NCBI RefSeq assembly: GCF_900114915.1
Contig: NZ_FOUS01000009.1
Location: 62,001-126,000 of the forward strand
DNA from: Bradyrhizobium sp. Rc3b
Lineage (GTDB): Bacteria; Pseudomonadota; Alphaproteobacteria; Rhizobiales; Xanthobacteraceae
Length of the DNA: 64,000 bases
Reading direction: 5' to 3'
This document shows positions 34,624 to 45,213 of this stretch, in pieces. How positions within the stretch are numbered: position 1 is the first letter of the stretch; each line of letters starts with the position of its first letter. The translations under genes were made by a program, and so were the position numbers. A model generated the notes under the pieces. That model worked only from the letters and a program-made list of their open reading frames with translations. It did no database searches and was not told the origin of the DNA.

Positions 34624-35751
34624 ATGACACCGCAGTCTTTCACCATCCGAAGCGTTCAGGCCTTTGGCTATCGCTACCCGCTGACCGCGCTCGTCATCAC
34701 ATCCTTTGGGCGGATGAAGGATCGGCCGGCCGTCTTCGTCCGCGTCGAGGACGGCGATGGCAATATCGGCTGGGGTGAAGTGTGGTGCAATTTTCCAGCA
34801 CCGGGAGCCGAACATCGTGTTCGGCTCGTCAACGAGGTGCTTGCGCCAGCTCTGGTCGGATTCACCGCCTCCGAGCCGTCCGCCGCGTTCGAGCATCTGA
34901 CGAAGGGAACCTGGGTGCTTGCGCTGCAATCCGGCGAGACCGGCCCGTTTGCGCAGGCGATCGCCGGCATCGATCTCGCCGTCTGGGATCTCCACGCGCG
35001 CCGTCAGAGGGTTGCGCTGTGGAAGCTGCTCGGCGGGGCGGAGCGCACGATCAAGGTCTACGCCAGCGGCATCAACCCGGTCGGCTCCGAGCGGACGGCG
35101 GAAGCTGCGCTCGGCCGCGGTTACCGCGCGTTGAAGCTGAAGATCGGCTTCGATCCGGTAACCGACCGCGCCAATCTCGCCGCGCTGCGCCGTCTTGTGG
35201 GCGAAGGTCTGCTGGCCGCCGACGTCAATCAGGGCTGGACCATTGCGCAGGCATTGGAGCTCGCGCCGCAACTGGAGCACGTCGGTCTCGCCTGGCTCGA
35301 GGAGCCGATCCGCGCCGATCGTCCCCGGCGGGAATGGGCGCAATTGCGCGAGGCCATCCGCTTTCCGCTCGCGGCCGGCGAGAACATCGCGAGCCATGCC
35401 GGCTTTGCCGAGCTGCTGCGTGAGCCGGTGCTCGGTGTCGTCCAGCCGGACATCGCCAAATGGGGCGGGCTGTCGGCTTGCGCTAGCATCGCGCGCGAAA
35501 TCCTTGCGTCGGGAAAGATGTTCTGCCCGCACTATCTCGGCGCCGGCATCGGCCTTCTGGCATCAGCGCATCTTCTCGCCGGCGTCGGCGGCGACGGGTT
35601 GCTCGAAGTCGACTGCAATGAAAACCCGCTGCGCGACCGCTTCTGCGGTCCGGTGCTCGACGTCCACGACGGCATGATCACGCTCGGCGACGAGGCAGGT
35701 CTCGGCATCACGCCCGATCTTGCCGCCATCGAACAATACCGGACGATCTGA
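34624..35751 (+). CDS. mandelate racemase/muconate lactonizing enzyme family protein (enolase superfamily)
   Basis: The 375-residue enzyme has the enolase-superfamily N-terminal cap and barrel. Lys171 and Lys173 lie in RALKLKIGF, metal ligands are likely Asp200 (ADVNQGW), Glu226 (WLEEP) and Glu253 (GENIAS), and the second-side residues are Asp276 and Lys279 in QPDIAKWGG. His303 (CPHYLGAG) may also contribute. This pattern fits the muconate-lactonizing-type subgroup. It abstracts a proton alpha to a carboxylate in isomerisation, dehydration or racemisation. Its stop overlaps the GMC start (TGATG). Confidence 0.88.
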   Translation: MTPQSFTIRSVQAFGYRYPLTALVITSFGRMKDRPAVFVRVEDGDGNIGWGEVWCNFPAPGAEHRVRLVNEVLAPALVGFTASEPSAAFEHLTKGTWVLALQSGETGPFAQAIAGIDLAVWDLHARRQRVALWKLLGGAERTIKVYASGINPVGSERTAEAALGRGYRALKLKIGFDPVTDRANLAALRRLVGEGLLAADVNQGWTIAQALELAPQLEHVGLAWLEEPIRADRPRREWAQLREAIRFPLAAGENIASHAGFAELLREPVLGVVQPDIAKWGGLSACASIAREILASGKMFCPHYLGAGIGLLASAHLLAGVGGDGLLEVDCNENPLRDRFCGPVLDVHDGMITLGDEAGLGITPDLAAIEQYRTI

Positions 35752-37346
35752 TGCCAGCACGCGGCTACGACTACATCATCGTCGGCGCGGGCTCGGCCGG
35801 CTGCGTCGTTGCCAACCGGCTGTCGGCCGATCCGTCGTGCCGCGTGCTGTTGCTGGAGGCCGGCGGATCGGATCGGAATTTCTGGCTGAAGCTTCCGGTC
35901 GGCTACTACCGGACCATCTACAACGAGCGATTCTCGCGCCTGTTCAGGACCGAGCCCTCGGAGGGAAGCGGCGGTCGTGCCATCGGTTGGCCGCGGGGCC
36001 GCGTGCTCGGCGGCTCGTCCTCGATCAACGGTCTGATCTTCATCCGGGGCCAGCACGAGGATTTTGACGATTGGCAACGCCTCGGCGCCGATGGCTGGAG
36101 CTATCGCGAACTCCTGCCGTACTTCCGCCGCTACGAGCGCTATCGCGGCGGCGAGAGCCAGTTTCATGGCGGGCTCGGGGAGTTCGAAGTCTCGGACCTT
36201 CGCAACGACAATCCGGCATCGAAGGCCTGGGTCGAGGCGGGTGTAGAGTTCGGCCTACCGCGCAATCCCGACTTCAACGGCGCCACGACGCTGGGCGTCG
36301 GCACCTACCAGCTCGGCATCGGGCGGCACTGGCGGACCAGTTCGGCCTCTGCGTTTCTGCGTCCCGTCGCCGGCCGTCCCAATCTCACCATCATCACCCA
36401 TGCGCAGGTCAGCAGGGTCGTTTTCAACGGTCGCGTCGCCACCGGCGTCGAGTGGATCAGCAAGGGGCAGGTTCACAGCGCGACGGTTGATCGTGAGATC
36501 ATCCTGTCCGGCGGCGCGCTGCAGTCGCCGCAGATCCTCCAGCTCTCCGGCGTCGGTCCGGCCGATTTGCTGCGCGAGCTCGGCGTTCCCGTCGTTGCCG
36601 ATTCTCCGGACGTCGGCGCCAATCTCCAGGACCACTATCAGGCCCGGCTGATCGTCCGCCTCAAGGAGCGAATCTCGCTCAACGATCAGGTCCGCAATCC
36701 CATCGAGCTTGCCAGGATGGGCTTGCAGTGGATGCTGGCGGGCAGCGGTCCGTTGACGGTCGGCGCGGGGCAGGTGGGCGGCGCAGCCTGCACGGAATAC
36801 GCAGTCGGCGGAAGGCCGGACGTGCAGTTCAACGTGATGCCGCTCTCGGTCGACAAGCCCGGCGAGCCGTTGCACAGCTATTCCGGCTTCACCGCCTCGG
36901 TCTGGCAATGCCACGGAAAGTCGCGCGGACGGCTTGCGATCCGCTCGACCGATCCGTTCGAGCAGGCGCGTATCGTACCAAACTATTTTGCCGAGGAGAT
37001 CGACCGCAAGACCATTGTTGCAGGTCTGAAGATTCTGCGCGAGATCTATCAGCAGAAGGCCTTTCGCCCGCTCTGGGATATCGAGATGGTGCCGGGTGAG
37101 GCAGCAAGGGATGATGCCGGACTGTGGAATTTTGCGCGCAACACTGGTGGCACGGTGTTTCACTGTGTCGGGACCTGTCGCATGGGGCGGGATGCGCAGG
37201 CCGTGCTCGATCCGCAGCTGCGCGTGCGCGGCGTCGAACGGCTGCGTGTGATCGACGCGTCGGTGATGCCGCAGATCACCTCGGCGAACACGAATGCGAC
37301 CAGCCTGATGATTGGCGAACGCGGTGCCGCACTGGTCATGGCTTGA
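35751..37346 (+). CDS. GMC family FAD-dependent oxidoreductase (choline/alcohol dehydrogenase-like)
   Basis: The 531-residue protein has the N-terminal dinucleotide-binding motif YDYIIVGAGSAGCVVANRLS, the GMC signature GGSSSINGLIFIRGQHEDFD and the second signature GALQSPQILQLSGVGP. The C-terminal HCVGTCRMG and NTNATSLMIGERGA segments carry the catalytic His/Asn region. It oxidises a primary or secondary alcohol with FAD. It is coupled to the enolase-superfamily gene by overlapping codons, so both probably act on the same imported compound, in an unknown order. Confidence 0.92.
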   Translation: MPARGYDYIIVGAGSAGCVVANRLSADPSCRVLLLEAGGSDRNFWLKLPVGYYRTIYNERFSRLFRTEPSEGSGGRAIGWPRGRVLGGSSSINGLIFIRGQHEDFDDWQRLGADGWSYRELLPYFRRYERYRGGESQFHGGLGEFEVSDLRNDNPASKAWVEAGVEFGLPRNPDFNGATTLGVGTYQLGIGRHWRTSSASAFLRPVAGRPNLTIITHAQVSRVVFNGRVATGVEWISKGQVHSATVDREIILSGGALQSPQILQLSGVGPADLLRELGVPVVADSPDVGANLQDHYQARLIVRLKERISLNDQVRNPIELARMGLQWMLAGSGPLTVGAGQVGGAACTEYAVGGRPDVQFNVMPLSVDKPGEPLHSYSGFTASVWQCHGKSRGRLAIRSTDPFEQARIVPNYFAEEIDRKTIVAGLKILREIYQQKAFRPLWDIEMVPGEAARDDAGLWNFARNTGGTVFHCVGTCRMGRDAQAVLDPQLRVRGVERLRVIDASVMPQITSANTNATSLMIGERGAALVMA

Positions 37347-37374
37347 TCGCGCGGCCTGAATTCCGGAGGGCGAG

Positions 37375-38097
37375 ATGGAATTGAGTTCCGATAGTCACGT
37401 CCCCAAATACGCGCAGATTGCCGACATCTTCAGGCAGCGGATCGCACGCGGCGTCTGGACCCAGGGGTTTCGCCTGCCGGCCAACGAGGAACTGGCCGCC
37501 GAGTTTGGCGTGTCGCGCGTCACGATCAGGCAGGCAGTGGAGCTGCTCGCCCGCGACGGCGTGATCGAGGCACAGCAGGGCCGCGGCACCTTCGTCACAG
37601 GGACCGTGCGGCAGGATCGCTGGCTCAAGGTCGAGACGACGCTATCCGATCTCGCCGACATGTACCGCGACACTTCGCCCGAGATCATCAATATCTCGGA
37701 AAGCCGCACCAATGCGCCGCTGCTTCCCGGCGACGGCAAGCCGGCCGAAAAATATGTCTTCATGCGTCGGCTGCATTCGCGGGAGAAGCAGCCGTATTGC
37801 GTCATTTCCATCTATCTCGACGAGAAGATCTTCCGCAGGTCACCGAAGCGTTTTCGCAACGAGACCGTGATTCCGATCCTGAACGATCTCAGGGATCCCG
37901 CCATCGCCAGCGCGCGCCAGACCCTGACGATAGGTGCCGCGGACATCGAAGCCGCGCGGCTGCTGCGCGTGCCGCTGAATTCGCCGGTAGCAGAAGTCCG
38001 CCGCATCTTCACGACCGCGGACTGCACCGTGATCTATCTCGGCGAAGTCACCTATCGCGGCGACTTCGTGCGGATCGACATGGATCTGCGGCCCTAG
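37375..38097 (+). CDS. GntR family transcriptional regulator (HutC subfamily, UTRA domain)
   Basis: The 240-residue protein has the GntR winged helix at about 10-75 (KYAQIADIFRQRIARGVWTQ, then EELAAEFGVSRVTIRQAVEL and DGVIEAQQGRGTFV). A C-terminal UTRA effector domain covers about 95-235. It follows the GMC gene by 28 bases with GGAGGG before the ATG, so it ends the operon and probably responds to the imported substrate. The dyad at 34559-34582 is a candidate operator. It is convergent with the ClC gene. Confidence 0.92.
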   Translation: MELSSDSHVPKYAQIADIFRQRIARGVWTQGFRLPANEELAAEFGVSRVTIRQAVELLARDGVIEAQQGRGTFVTGTVRQDRWLKVETTLSDLADMYRDTSPEIINISESRTNAPLLPGDGKPAEKYVFMRRLHSREKQPYCVISIYLDEKIFRRSPKRFRNETVIPILNDLRDPAIASARQTLTIGAADIEAARLLRVPLNSPVAEVRRIFTTADCTVIYLGEVTYRGDFVRIDMDLRP

Positions 38098-38102
38098 CCC
38101 TC

Positions 38103-39893
38103 TCAACGCGAGAACAGTTCCTGGTTCCGGCGCTCGAGCTCCTCCCCGTAGGTGCGCAGGACGTGGGCTTCGCTTAAGGTGCCGATCGTCGCGCGATGAT
38201 CGGTGCGATCGACGACCGCGAGCACATCGGCCTCGCTGCGTTCAAAGGCCTTCAGGATCTCGCGCACCGGCGTGGTCGGGAGCAGGCACTCATCCTGTTG
38301 CTGGGCCAGTGACCCCAGCTGCTCGTCGTCCTGGTTGGCGACGGAATGCAGCGTCGCGGCGGGCACGATGCCCGCATAGATGCCGCTGGGATCGCGGAGC
38401 ACGATCTGGCGAACTTGTGCCGGCGAGAACAGCTTTTGCGCCTCGCCGATCGGCATCGTCGTCAGCGCGTTCTCGAAGTCGGTGCGCATCAGCGAAGCCG
38501 CGCTCATCTGCCGGACCCAGCCGATGTCTTGCGGGCCGCGGATCACCTCGCCGCGCAGATGGAAGCGCCATGTGGCGAAGCTGTAGCCGAACAGCTCGCG
38601 CACGATCAGCGCGCAGACCGACGACGCGACCACCGCCCCAACGGTGACGGAGAAATCGCCGGTGATCTCGAGCGCAAGACACACCATGCTGAACGGCGCG
38701 CCAAGGACGCCCGTCCCGAGTGCAGCGAGCGCCGCGATGGCGGCCGTGCCGGGTTGAAGCGCCAGCGTGGGAAGAGGGCCCGTCAGCACGATGCTGTAGA
38801 GCTGCCCGATCAGCGCGCCCAGCAACAGCGAGGCGAAGAACAGGCCGCCGCGGAAGCCGGAGCCGAGCGAGATAGCGGAGGCCAGGATCTTGAACACGAT
38901 CGTGGTCGTGAGCAGAAGCCAGGTCGGATTGCTGACCAGGAGGATCTGCATCGCGCCGTGACCGGCGCCGAGCACAGTGGGCGTCAGCAAGGCGAGGCCG
39001 CCGAGGAGGAGGCCGCCGAGAATTGGGCGCAGGAAGCCCTTGAACACCGTGATGCGCTGAAAGCAGCGCTCGGAGAATGCGACGGCGAGCATCACGAGGA
39101 TGCTGACGAAAGCGCAGATGATGCCGATCAGCACGGTTTGCCCGATCATCTCGACGGAGACCGGCGAGGGGAAGCCGGGCACCATCAGGAAGGACTGGTG
39201 CGTCAATTGCCGCGCGACGAGCCATGCGGTGACGGCGCTGGCGATGACCGGCACGAGACCGGCGGACGTATAGGCGCCGAGCACGACCTCGAAGGCGTAG
39301 AAGGCACCCGCGAGCGGTGCGGAAAACGCGGCGCTGATCGCCCCCGCGGCGCCGCAGGCCACCAGCAGCCGCATGTCGTTGCGACGGGCAGCCAGGCGCT
39401 GGCCGACATGGGAGCCGAACATCGAGCAAATCTGGGTATAGCCGGCCTCCAGACCGACCGATCCGCCGAACCCGTTGGACAGCAGCGTCTGGATCGAGAT
39501 CAGCAGGCTGCCGCGAAAGGACACCCGGCCGCCATAGATCGCATTGGCCTCGATTGCGTCGGCGAGCTGCTGTCCCTTCACGCGCCGGGCGAAATACAGT
39601 CCGATCAGCGCGAGCACCAGGCCGCCGATCATCGGCACGAGCAGCGTGCGCTGCCAGGAGATCACGCCGGTGGCGCTGAGATGTGCATCGAAAGGAATGT
39701 CGAACAGCAGGGCGTGAGAAACCTGGCTGAGGCTCGAGATCGCAGCCACCAGCACGCCACTGAGCAGTCCGACGACGATCGCGACCAGCACAAGGCCGGT
39801 CTCGCGATTGCGCACGAAGTTGCGCAGGAACAACGGCAGCAGGCGGATGCCGGGAGCCGCGGCCGGCTTCGCAGGATGTGATGCCGGCGCCAT
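38103..39893 (-). CDS. ClC family anion channel/antiporter with C-terminal CBS domains
   Basis: The 596-residue protein has a ClC core of many hydrophobic segments. The gating glutamate lies at residue 149 in GSVGLEAGYTQ, where typical family members have GREGP, so the surrounding filter residues are unusual. The C-terminal 140 residues form a paired CBS region. ClC proteins move chloride or other small anions, often as proton antiporters. The ATG lies 1 base after the stop of the formylglycine enzyme gene, so it belongs to the sulfatase operon, perhaps handling anion or charge balance during desulfation. Confidence 0.9.
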   Translation of the reverse strand: MAPASHPAKPAAAPGIRLLPLFLRNFVRNRETGLVLVAIVVGLLSGVLVAAISSLSQVSHALLFDIPFDAHLSATGVISWQRTLLVPMIGGLVLALIGLYFARRVKGQQLADAIEANAIYGGRVSFRGSLLISIQTLLSNGFGGSVGLEAGYTQICSMFGSHVGQRLAARRNDMRLLVACGAAGAISAAFSAPLAGAFYAFEVVLGAYTSAGLVPVIASAVTAWLVARQLTHQSFLMVPGFPSPVSVEMIGQTVLIGIICAFVSILVMLAVAFSERCFQRITVFKGFLRPILGGLLLGGLALLTPTVLGAGHGAMQILLVSNPTWLLLTTTIVFKILASAISLGSGFRGGLFFASLLLGALIGQLYSIVLTGPLPTLALQPGTAAIAALAALGTGVLGAPFSMVCLALEITGDFSVTVGAVVASSVCALIVRELFGYSFATWRFHLRGEVIRGPQDIGWVRQMSAASLMRTDFENALTTMPIGEAQKLFSPAQVRQIVLRDPSGIYAGIVPAATLHSVANQDDEQLGSLAQQQDECLLPTTPVREILKAFERSEADVLAVVDRTDHRATIGTLSEAHVLRTYGEELERRNQELFSR

Positions 39894-39894
39894 C

Positions 39895-40869
39895 CTAGGC
39901 CGGATCCCGCAGCGATTCGGCGCGCACGACGCGGAAGCCGATATTGCTGGACGCGGAGTCGGGCGTGTTGGAGCTTCGCGCCGCGACGCGGTAGCGATTG
40001 CAGTAGGATTCGTGGCAGAGGAAGGATCCGCCGCGCATCGACCGGTTGGGAGCAGGCTCGCGGTTCAAGGGATCTCGCGATGGCGTGAGGCGGTGATAGC
40101 TCGGGGAAAAATAGTCCTCGCACCATTCCCAGACGTTTCCGGCGACATTGTGCAGGCCATGTCCGTTGGGCATGAAACTGTGAACCGGCGCCGTACCGAA
40201 ATAGCCATCATCGACAGTATTGCGGTCGGGAAAGTTGCCCTGCCAGATATTGCAGCGATGCTCGCCCCCGGGCTTCAGCTCGTCGCCCCAGGGGTAGGTG
40301 GCCCGGTCCAGCCCGCCGCGCGCAGCCATCTCCCATTCCGCCTCGGTCGGCATGCGCGTGCCGGACCATCGGCAATAGGCCTGTGCGTCGTTCCAGGAGA
40401 CGTGGACGACGGGATGATCGAGCCTGTCCAGGATGCTGCTCGCAGGTCCTTCCGGCTGCGCCCAATAGGCGCGCGTCACCGGGACCCACCATGGCGTTTC
40501 CTGAACGCGCGTCGTGCGGGCCGCACGTGTCTCTTCCGGCAACAGCCCGTCGAAGACAAAGCTCCAGCCGTAGCGTTCGGCATCCGTCGTGTAGCCCGTG
40601 GCCCGGACGAAGTCGCCGAATTGCAGATTGCTCACGGTGTGGCAGGCAATGGCAAACAGCGACAACGTCACCAGCCGTACCGGGCCTTCGCCGTCCTCGA
40701 CGAAGCCGATACCGGCGGATCCCATGTGGAAGGTTCCGCCGATCAGCGAGCTCCAGCGGCGCAGGATCGGAGTTGAACTGGGAGTGATCGCCGCTTGCGC
40801 ATCCTCGCCCATCGCCGGCCCGCTGCCGGCGGCGCGCTGGGTGCAACAGTGTGAGCGATCCCCGGTCAT
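39895..40869 (-). CDS. formylglycine-generating enzyme (sulfatase activator, SUMF1 family)
   Basis: The 324-residue product has the FGE-sulfatase fold: GGTFHMGS near 45, HPVVHVSWNDAQAYCRW, MPTEAEWEMAARGG, GNVWEWCEDYF and SMRGGSFLCHESYCNRYRVA. The paired active-site cysteines Cys285 and Cys290 of true FGE are both present, which separates it from ergothioneine-type or structural relatives. It oxidises the sulfatase Cys57 to formylglycine. It starts 3 bases after the sulfatase stop. The first 30 residues look unrelated to the fold, so Met20 may be the real start. Confidence 0.93.
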   Translation of the reverse strand: MTGDRSHCCTQRAAGSGPAMGEDAQAAITPSSTPILRRWSSLIGGTFHMGSAGIGFVEDGEGPVRLVTLSLFAIACHTVSNLQFGDFVRATGYTTDAERYGWSFVFDGLLPEETRAARTTRVQETPWWVPVTRAYWAQPEGPASSILDRLDHPVVHVSWNDAQAYCRWSGTRMPTEAEWEMAARGGLDRATYPWGDELKPGGEHRCNIWQGNFPDRNTVDDGYFGTAPVHSFMPNGHGLHNVAGNVWEWCEDYFSPSYHRLTPSRDPLNREPAPNRSMRGGSFLCHESYCNRYRVAARSSNTPDSASSNIGFRVVRAESLRDPA

Positions 40870-40872
40870 GTC

Positions 40873-42516
40873 CTATTTCTGCTTCTCTTCCTCCCAGAAG
40901 GCTGTGCCGCCTTCCGCCTTCATCAACTCCAGAATCTTCTCGCGCGGGATCACGCCGCAGCGATTGGCCCATTGCTGATACTGCGCCGTCATCTCGCGGA
41001 CGCGATCCGGATGCTGCGCGGCGAGATCGTTCATCTCGGTGCGGTCCGTCTCCATGTCGTAGAGCTCCCAGGGGCCGGGATACTTCCGCACCAGCTTCCA
41101 CTTGCCGACGCGAACGGCCGCGTTGCCCTCGTGCTCCCAGAACAGCGGGCCACGGTTGCCATAGGCCGAGGCGAATGACGGCACTAGGCTCTCGCCTTCG
41201 CAGGGCAGGATGGCGTTGCCGTTATACTCCTTGGGATAGGTGGCGCCGGTGACGTCGAGAATGGTTGCCATCACGTCGGTGAGCTGGCTCGGATTGTGCC
41301 GCAGGCCGCCTCTCTCGGAAATGCCGCGCGGCCAGTGCACTATGAACGGGGTTGCGATGCCGCCTTCGTGGATCCAGTGCTTGTAGAGACGGAACGGCGT
41401 GTTGGAGAGGTTGGCCCAGGCGGTGCCGTAGCTCTGGTAGGTGTCCTCGTCGCCGGGCAGCAGGGTCGGGTCATTGCCGAAGCGCACCGGTCTGCCGTCG
41501 CGCGTCTTCGCCTGCGCGATCATGAGCTGGTCAACCAGCTCCTCTGCCGTGACACCTTCCGGAATGTCCTCGGCGCAGGCGCCGTTGTCGGAGAGGAAGA
41601 TGATCAGCGTGTTGTCCATCTGGCCGGTCTCGTCCAGCGCCTTCAGGATGCGGCCGATGCCCTGGTCCATGCGGTCGATCTGGGCCGCGTAGACCTCCAT
41701 GCAGCGCAGCGTCCATTCGCGCTGCTCCGCGTCGGTCCACGGCGGTTGGGTCGGATCGCGATCGGTCAGGCGCCAGTTCGGATGGATGATGCCGTCGTCG
41801 ACGAGGCGCTTGAGGCGCTCCTCGCGCAGCCGGTCCCAGCCCGCATCGAAGCGGCCCTTGTACTTGGCGATGTCCTCGTCATGGGCATGAAGCGGCCAAT
41901 GCGGCGCCGTATAGGCGACGTACTGGAAGAATGGCGCGTCGGGCTTCTGCGCCTTGTGCTGGCGGATGAAGGCGGCAGCCTGATCGCTGATCGCATCGGT
42001 GTAGAAGAACGAGGGATCCTTCACCGCCTCGTGCTCGATATTGTCGTTGCCGCGGGTGAGCGTGTTGGGATGGTAAAAGGAGCCGGCGCCGATGATGGTG
42101 CCGTAGAAGTGGTCGAAGCCGCGCTGCATCGGCCATGCGTCGGTCGGCTCCGTCAGGCTGCTGGCGATGTGCCATTTGCCGCTGAGGTAGGAGGTGTAGT
42201 TCTTGCTCTTCAGGGCTTCGGCGATTGTCACGCAGCTCTTGTTGAGATTGCCGGAATAGCCTTCCGGGCCGTTGCTGTAGGTGAGGATGCCGATGCCGGT
42301 CTGGTGCGGATGCAGGCCGGTGAGAAGCGAGGCGCGTGAAGGGCTGCAGCGGGCGGTGTTGTAGAACTGCGAATAGCGCAAGCCATTGGCCGCGAGGTGA
42401 TCGAGGTTCGGCGTCTGGATCTCGCCGCCGTAACAGCCGATGTCGGAGAAGCCCATGTCGTCGTTGAGGATGAGCAGGATGTTGGGGGTGTCAGGGGTCT
42501 TTGCGCCATTCGGCAT
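40873..42516 (-). CDS. cytoplasmic type I sulfatase (arylsulfatase-like)
   Basis: The 547-residue enzyme opens with NILLILNDDMGFSDIGCYGG (metal-binding Asp pair). It carries the formylglycine motif CSPSRASLLTG at Cys57 and the downstream SGKWHI and DNGAC segments typical of family S1. It resembles cytoplasmic arylsulfatases such as Pseudomonas AtsA and lacks a signal peptide, so it must act on an imported sulfate ester. The operon indeed supplies an ABC importer, a regulator and the maturation enzyme. The specific substrate cannot be read from the sequence. Confidence 0.94.
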   Translation of the reverse strand: MPNGAKTPDTPNILLILNDDMGFSDIGCYGGEIQTPNLDHLAANGLRYSQFYNTARCSPSRASLLTGLHPHQTGIGILTYSNGPEGYSGNLNKSCVTIAEALKSKNYTSYLSGKWHIASSLTEPTDAWPMQRGFDHFYGTIIGAGSFYHPNTLTRGNDNIEHEAVKDPSFFYTDAISDQAAAFIRQHKAQKPDAPFFQYVAYTAPHWPLHAHDEDIAKYKGRFDAGWDRLREERLKRLVDDGIIHPNWRLTDRDPTQPPWTDAEQREWTLRCMEVYAAQIDRMDQGIGRILKALDETGQMDNTLIIFLSDNGACAEDIPEGVTAEELVDQLMIAQAKTRDGRPVRFGNDPTLLPGDEDTYQSYGTAWANLSNTPFRLYKHWIHEGGIATPFIVHWPRGISERGGLRHNPSQLTDVMATILDVTGATYPKEYNGNAILPCEGESLVPSFASAYGNRGPLFWEHEGNAAVRVGKWKLVRKYPGPWELYDMETDRTEMNDLAAQHPDRVREMTAQYQQWANRCGVIPREKILELMKAEGGTAFWEEEKQK

Positions 42517-42546
42517 GTTCTTGTCCTCGTGATTGACGTGTGGCGG

Positions 42547-43320
42547 TTAGTGGCGGCGCGTCAGGCTGATGCTGAGGCGGAAATATTTCGGCAAGTACAC
42601 GGCGCGCAGCAGCTCGAGCGCCCGTCCGTCCTTGCCGAAAGTGACGCGCTCGATGGAGAGCAGGGGCGAGCCGACCTTGACCCCCAGCAGCTTGGCGCTG
42701 CCGGCGTCGGCGAGGTCGGCGCTGATGGTCTGCTGGGCGTCCTTGATGGCGAGACCAAGCTCGTCCTCGAAGACGCGGTACATGATGATCGAGACCAGAT
42801 CGCGCTTCTCGAGCTCGAGACCGATATCCGGGGGATAGAAGGCGTGCTCGATGGCGATCGGCGTGTCGTCCGCGAGCCGCAAGCGCCGGAGCTGCCAGAC
42901 GGCACGCTCGCGCAGCTGCTCGCGAACGGCGGCATCGTGCCGGTTGGTCATGCCCTGCTGCAGGATCGTGGCGCCGGCCTGGTAGCCGGCGTCGCGGATG
43001 GTTTCCGAGAAGCCCATTAGGTGGCCGACCCAGTTCTCGGGCTGGTTCGAGCGCAGGAAGGTGCCGCGGCCGCGCGAGCGGTCGAACATGCCTTCGTTCA
43101 CGAGGGGGGCTATAGCGTTGCGGATGGTGATGCGGCTGACGCCGAAATGGCGGCCGAGTTCGGCCTCGGTCATCAGGCGGCCGGTCTCGTCGATCAACTT
43201 GCCGTCGCGCACCTGGCTGCGAATGGATTCACGGATCTGGATATGCAGGGGCGTCGAGCCTTCCGCAACGACATCGCTGCCGAGCGGCGCGGGCTTCTTC
43301 TTGCGTGTTTGAATAGCCAT
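42547..43320 (-). CDS. GntR family transcriptional regulator (UTRA domain)
   Basis: The 257-residue regulator has a winged helix at about 20-90 (PLHIQIRESIRSQVRDGKLI, EAELGRHFGVSRITIRNAIA, SRGRGTFLR) and a UTRA domain at about 105-250. It lies between the importer ATPase and the sulfatase gene in one leftward operon, so it probably senses the sulfated substrate or its product and controls the operon itself. A palindrome TGTTATAACA ahead of the first gene of the operon is a candidate operator. Confidence 0.92.
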   Translation of the reverse strand: MAIQTRKKKPAPLGSDVVAEGSTPLHIQIRESIRSQVRDGKLIDETGRLMTEAELGRHFGVSRITIRNAIAPLVNEGMFDRSRGRGTFLRSNQPENWVGHLMGFSETIRDAGYQAGATILQQGMTNRHDAAVREQLRERAVWQLRRLRLADDTPIAIEHAFYPPDIGLELEKRDLVSIIMYRVFEDELGLAIKDAQQTISADLADAGSAKLLGVKVGSPLLSIERVTFGKDGRALELLRAVYLPKYFRLSISLTRRH

Positions 43321-43324
43321 GGTG

Positions 43325-44373
<1,049 letters not shown>

Positions 44374-44377
<4 letters not shown>

Positions 44378-45213
44378 CGGCGTCCTCCGCCCTTGACTGC
44401 ACCGACCGTCAGGCCCTTCACGATATGCTTCTGCGCGACCACGCCGAGGACGACGACAGGCAGCATGGCGAGAACCGAGACCGCGGCGAGCTTGGCCCAC
44501 AGCGTCTGCTCGACGGAGACGAAATTGAACATGGCGACCGTGACCGGGCGCACCGTGTTGCCGCTGAGTACGACGGCGAACAAAAATTCGTTCCACGCAT
44601 TTAGAAACACGAACACGACCGTCACGGCGATGCCGCCACGGACCTGCGGAATGATGATCCGCCACAATGTCTTCAATCGGCTGGCGCCATCGAGATAGGC
44701 GGCTTCCTCCATCTCGAAAGGAATGTCCTCGAAATAGGAGACCAGCAGCCAGATCGCGAAGGGCAGGGAGAACGACAGATAGATCAGGATGATGCCCTGA
44801 TAGGTGTCGATCCAGCCGATGTTCCGCAACACCAGGAAGTACGGGATGATGATGCCGACCGGCGGCAGCATCTGCGTGGCCAGCACGTAGAAGCCCGCGA
44901 ACTTCTTGCCGCGAAAGCGCAGGCGCGCCAGCGCATAGGCCGCGGGCACCGCCATCAGCATGGTGACCACGGTGGTGCCGACGGAGATGATGACGCTGGA
45001 AAGCAGGTTCGGCAGGATTGATCCCGAGCCGAACAATACGTCGCGATAGGCTTCCCACGTCGGCGTGAACACCAGCTTGGGCGGATAGGCCAGCACGTCC
45101 GAATCGGTCTTGAGCGAATTCATGACGCTCCAGACGATCGGAAACGCCCAGGCGAGCAGGAAGACTGTGGAGATCGCGAGCAGGGCAATGATGCGGAGGC
45201 GCTTGGCGGTCAT
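44374..45213 (-). CDS. ABC transporter permease, MalG type
   Basis: The 279-residue membrane protein has six hydrophobic segments, the MalG-type start (ALLAISTVFLLAWAFPIVWS) and the EAA loop EEAAYLDGASRLKTLWRIII for contact with the ATPase. It pairs with the MalF-type permease encoded directly upstream; both junctions are ATGA overlaps, so the three membrane components are made in step. Confidence 0.94.

Noticed and set aside
38346..39881. 511-codon plus-strand frame opposite the ClC gene
   Set aside because: It is extremely rich in Ala, Asp, Glu, Arg and Gln with no motif, and the ClC protein on the minus strand is unmistakable.
44378..45058. N-terminal extension of the sugar-type ATPase
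   Set aside because: The extension reads out of frame through the upstream permease; the ATGA overlap at 44374-44377 gives the proper start.
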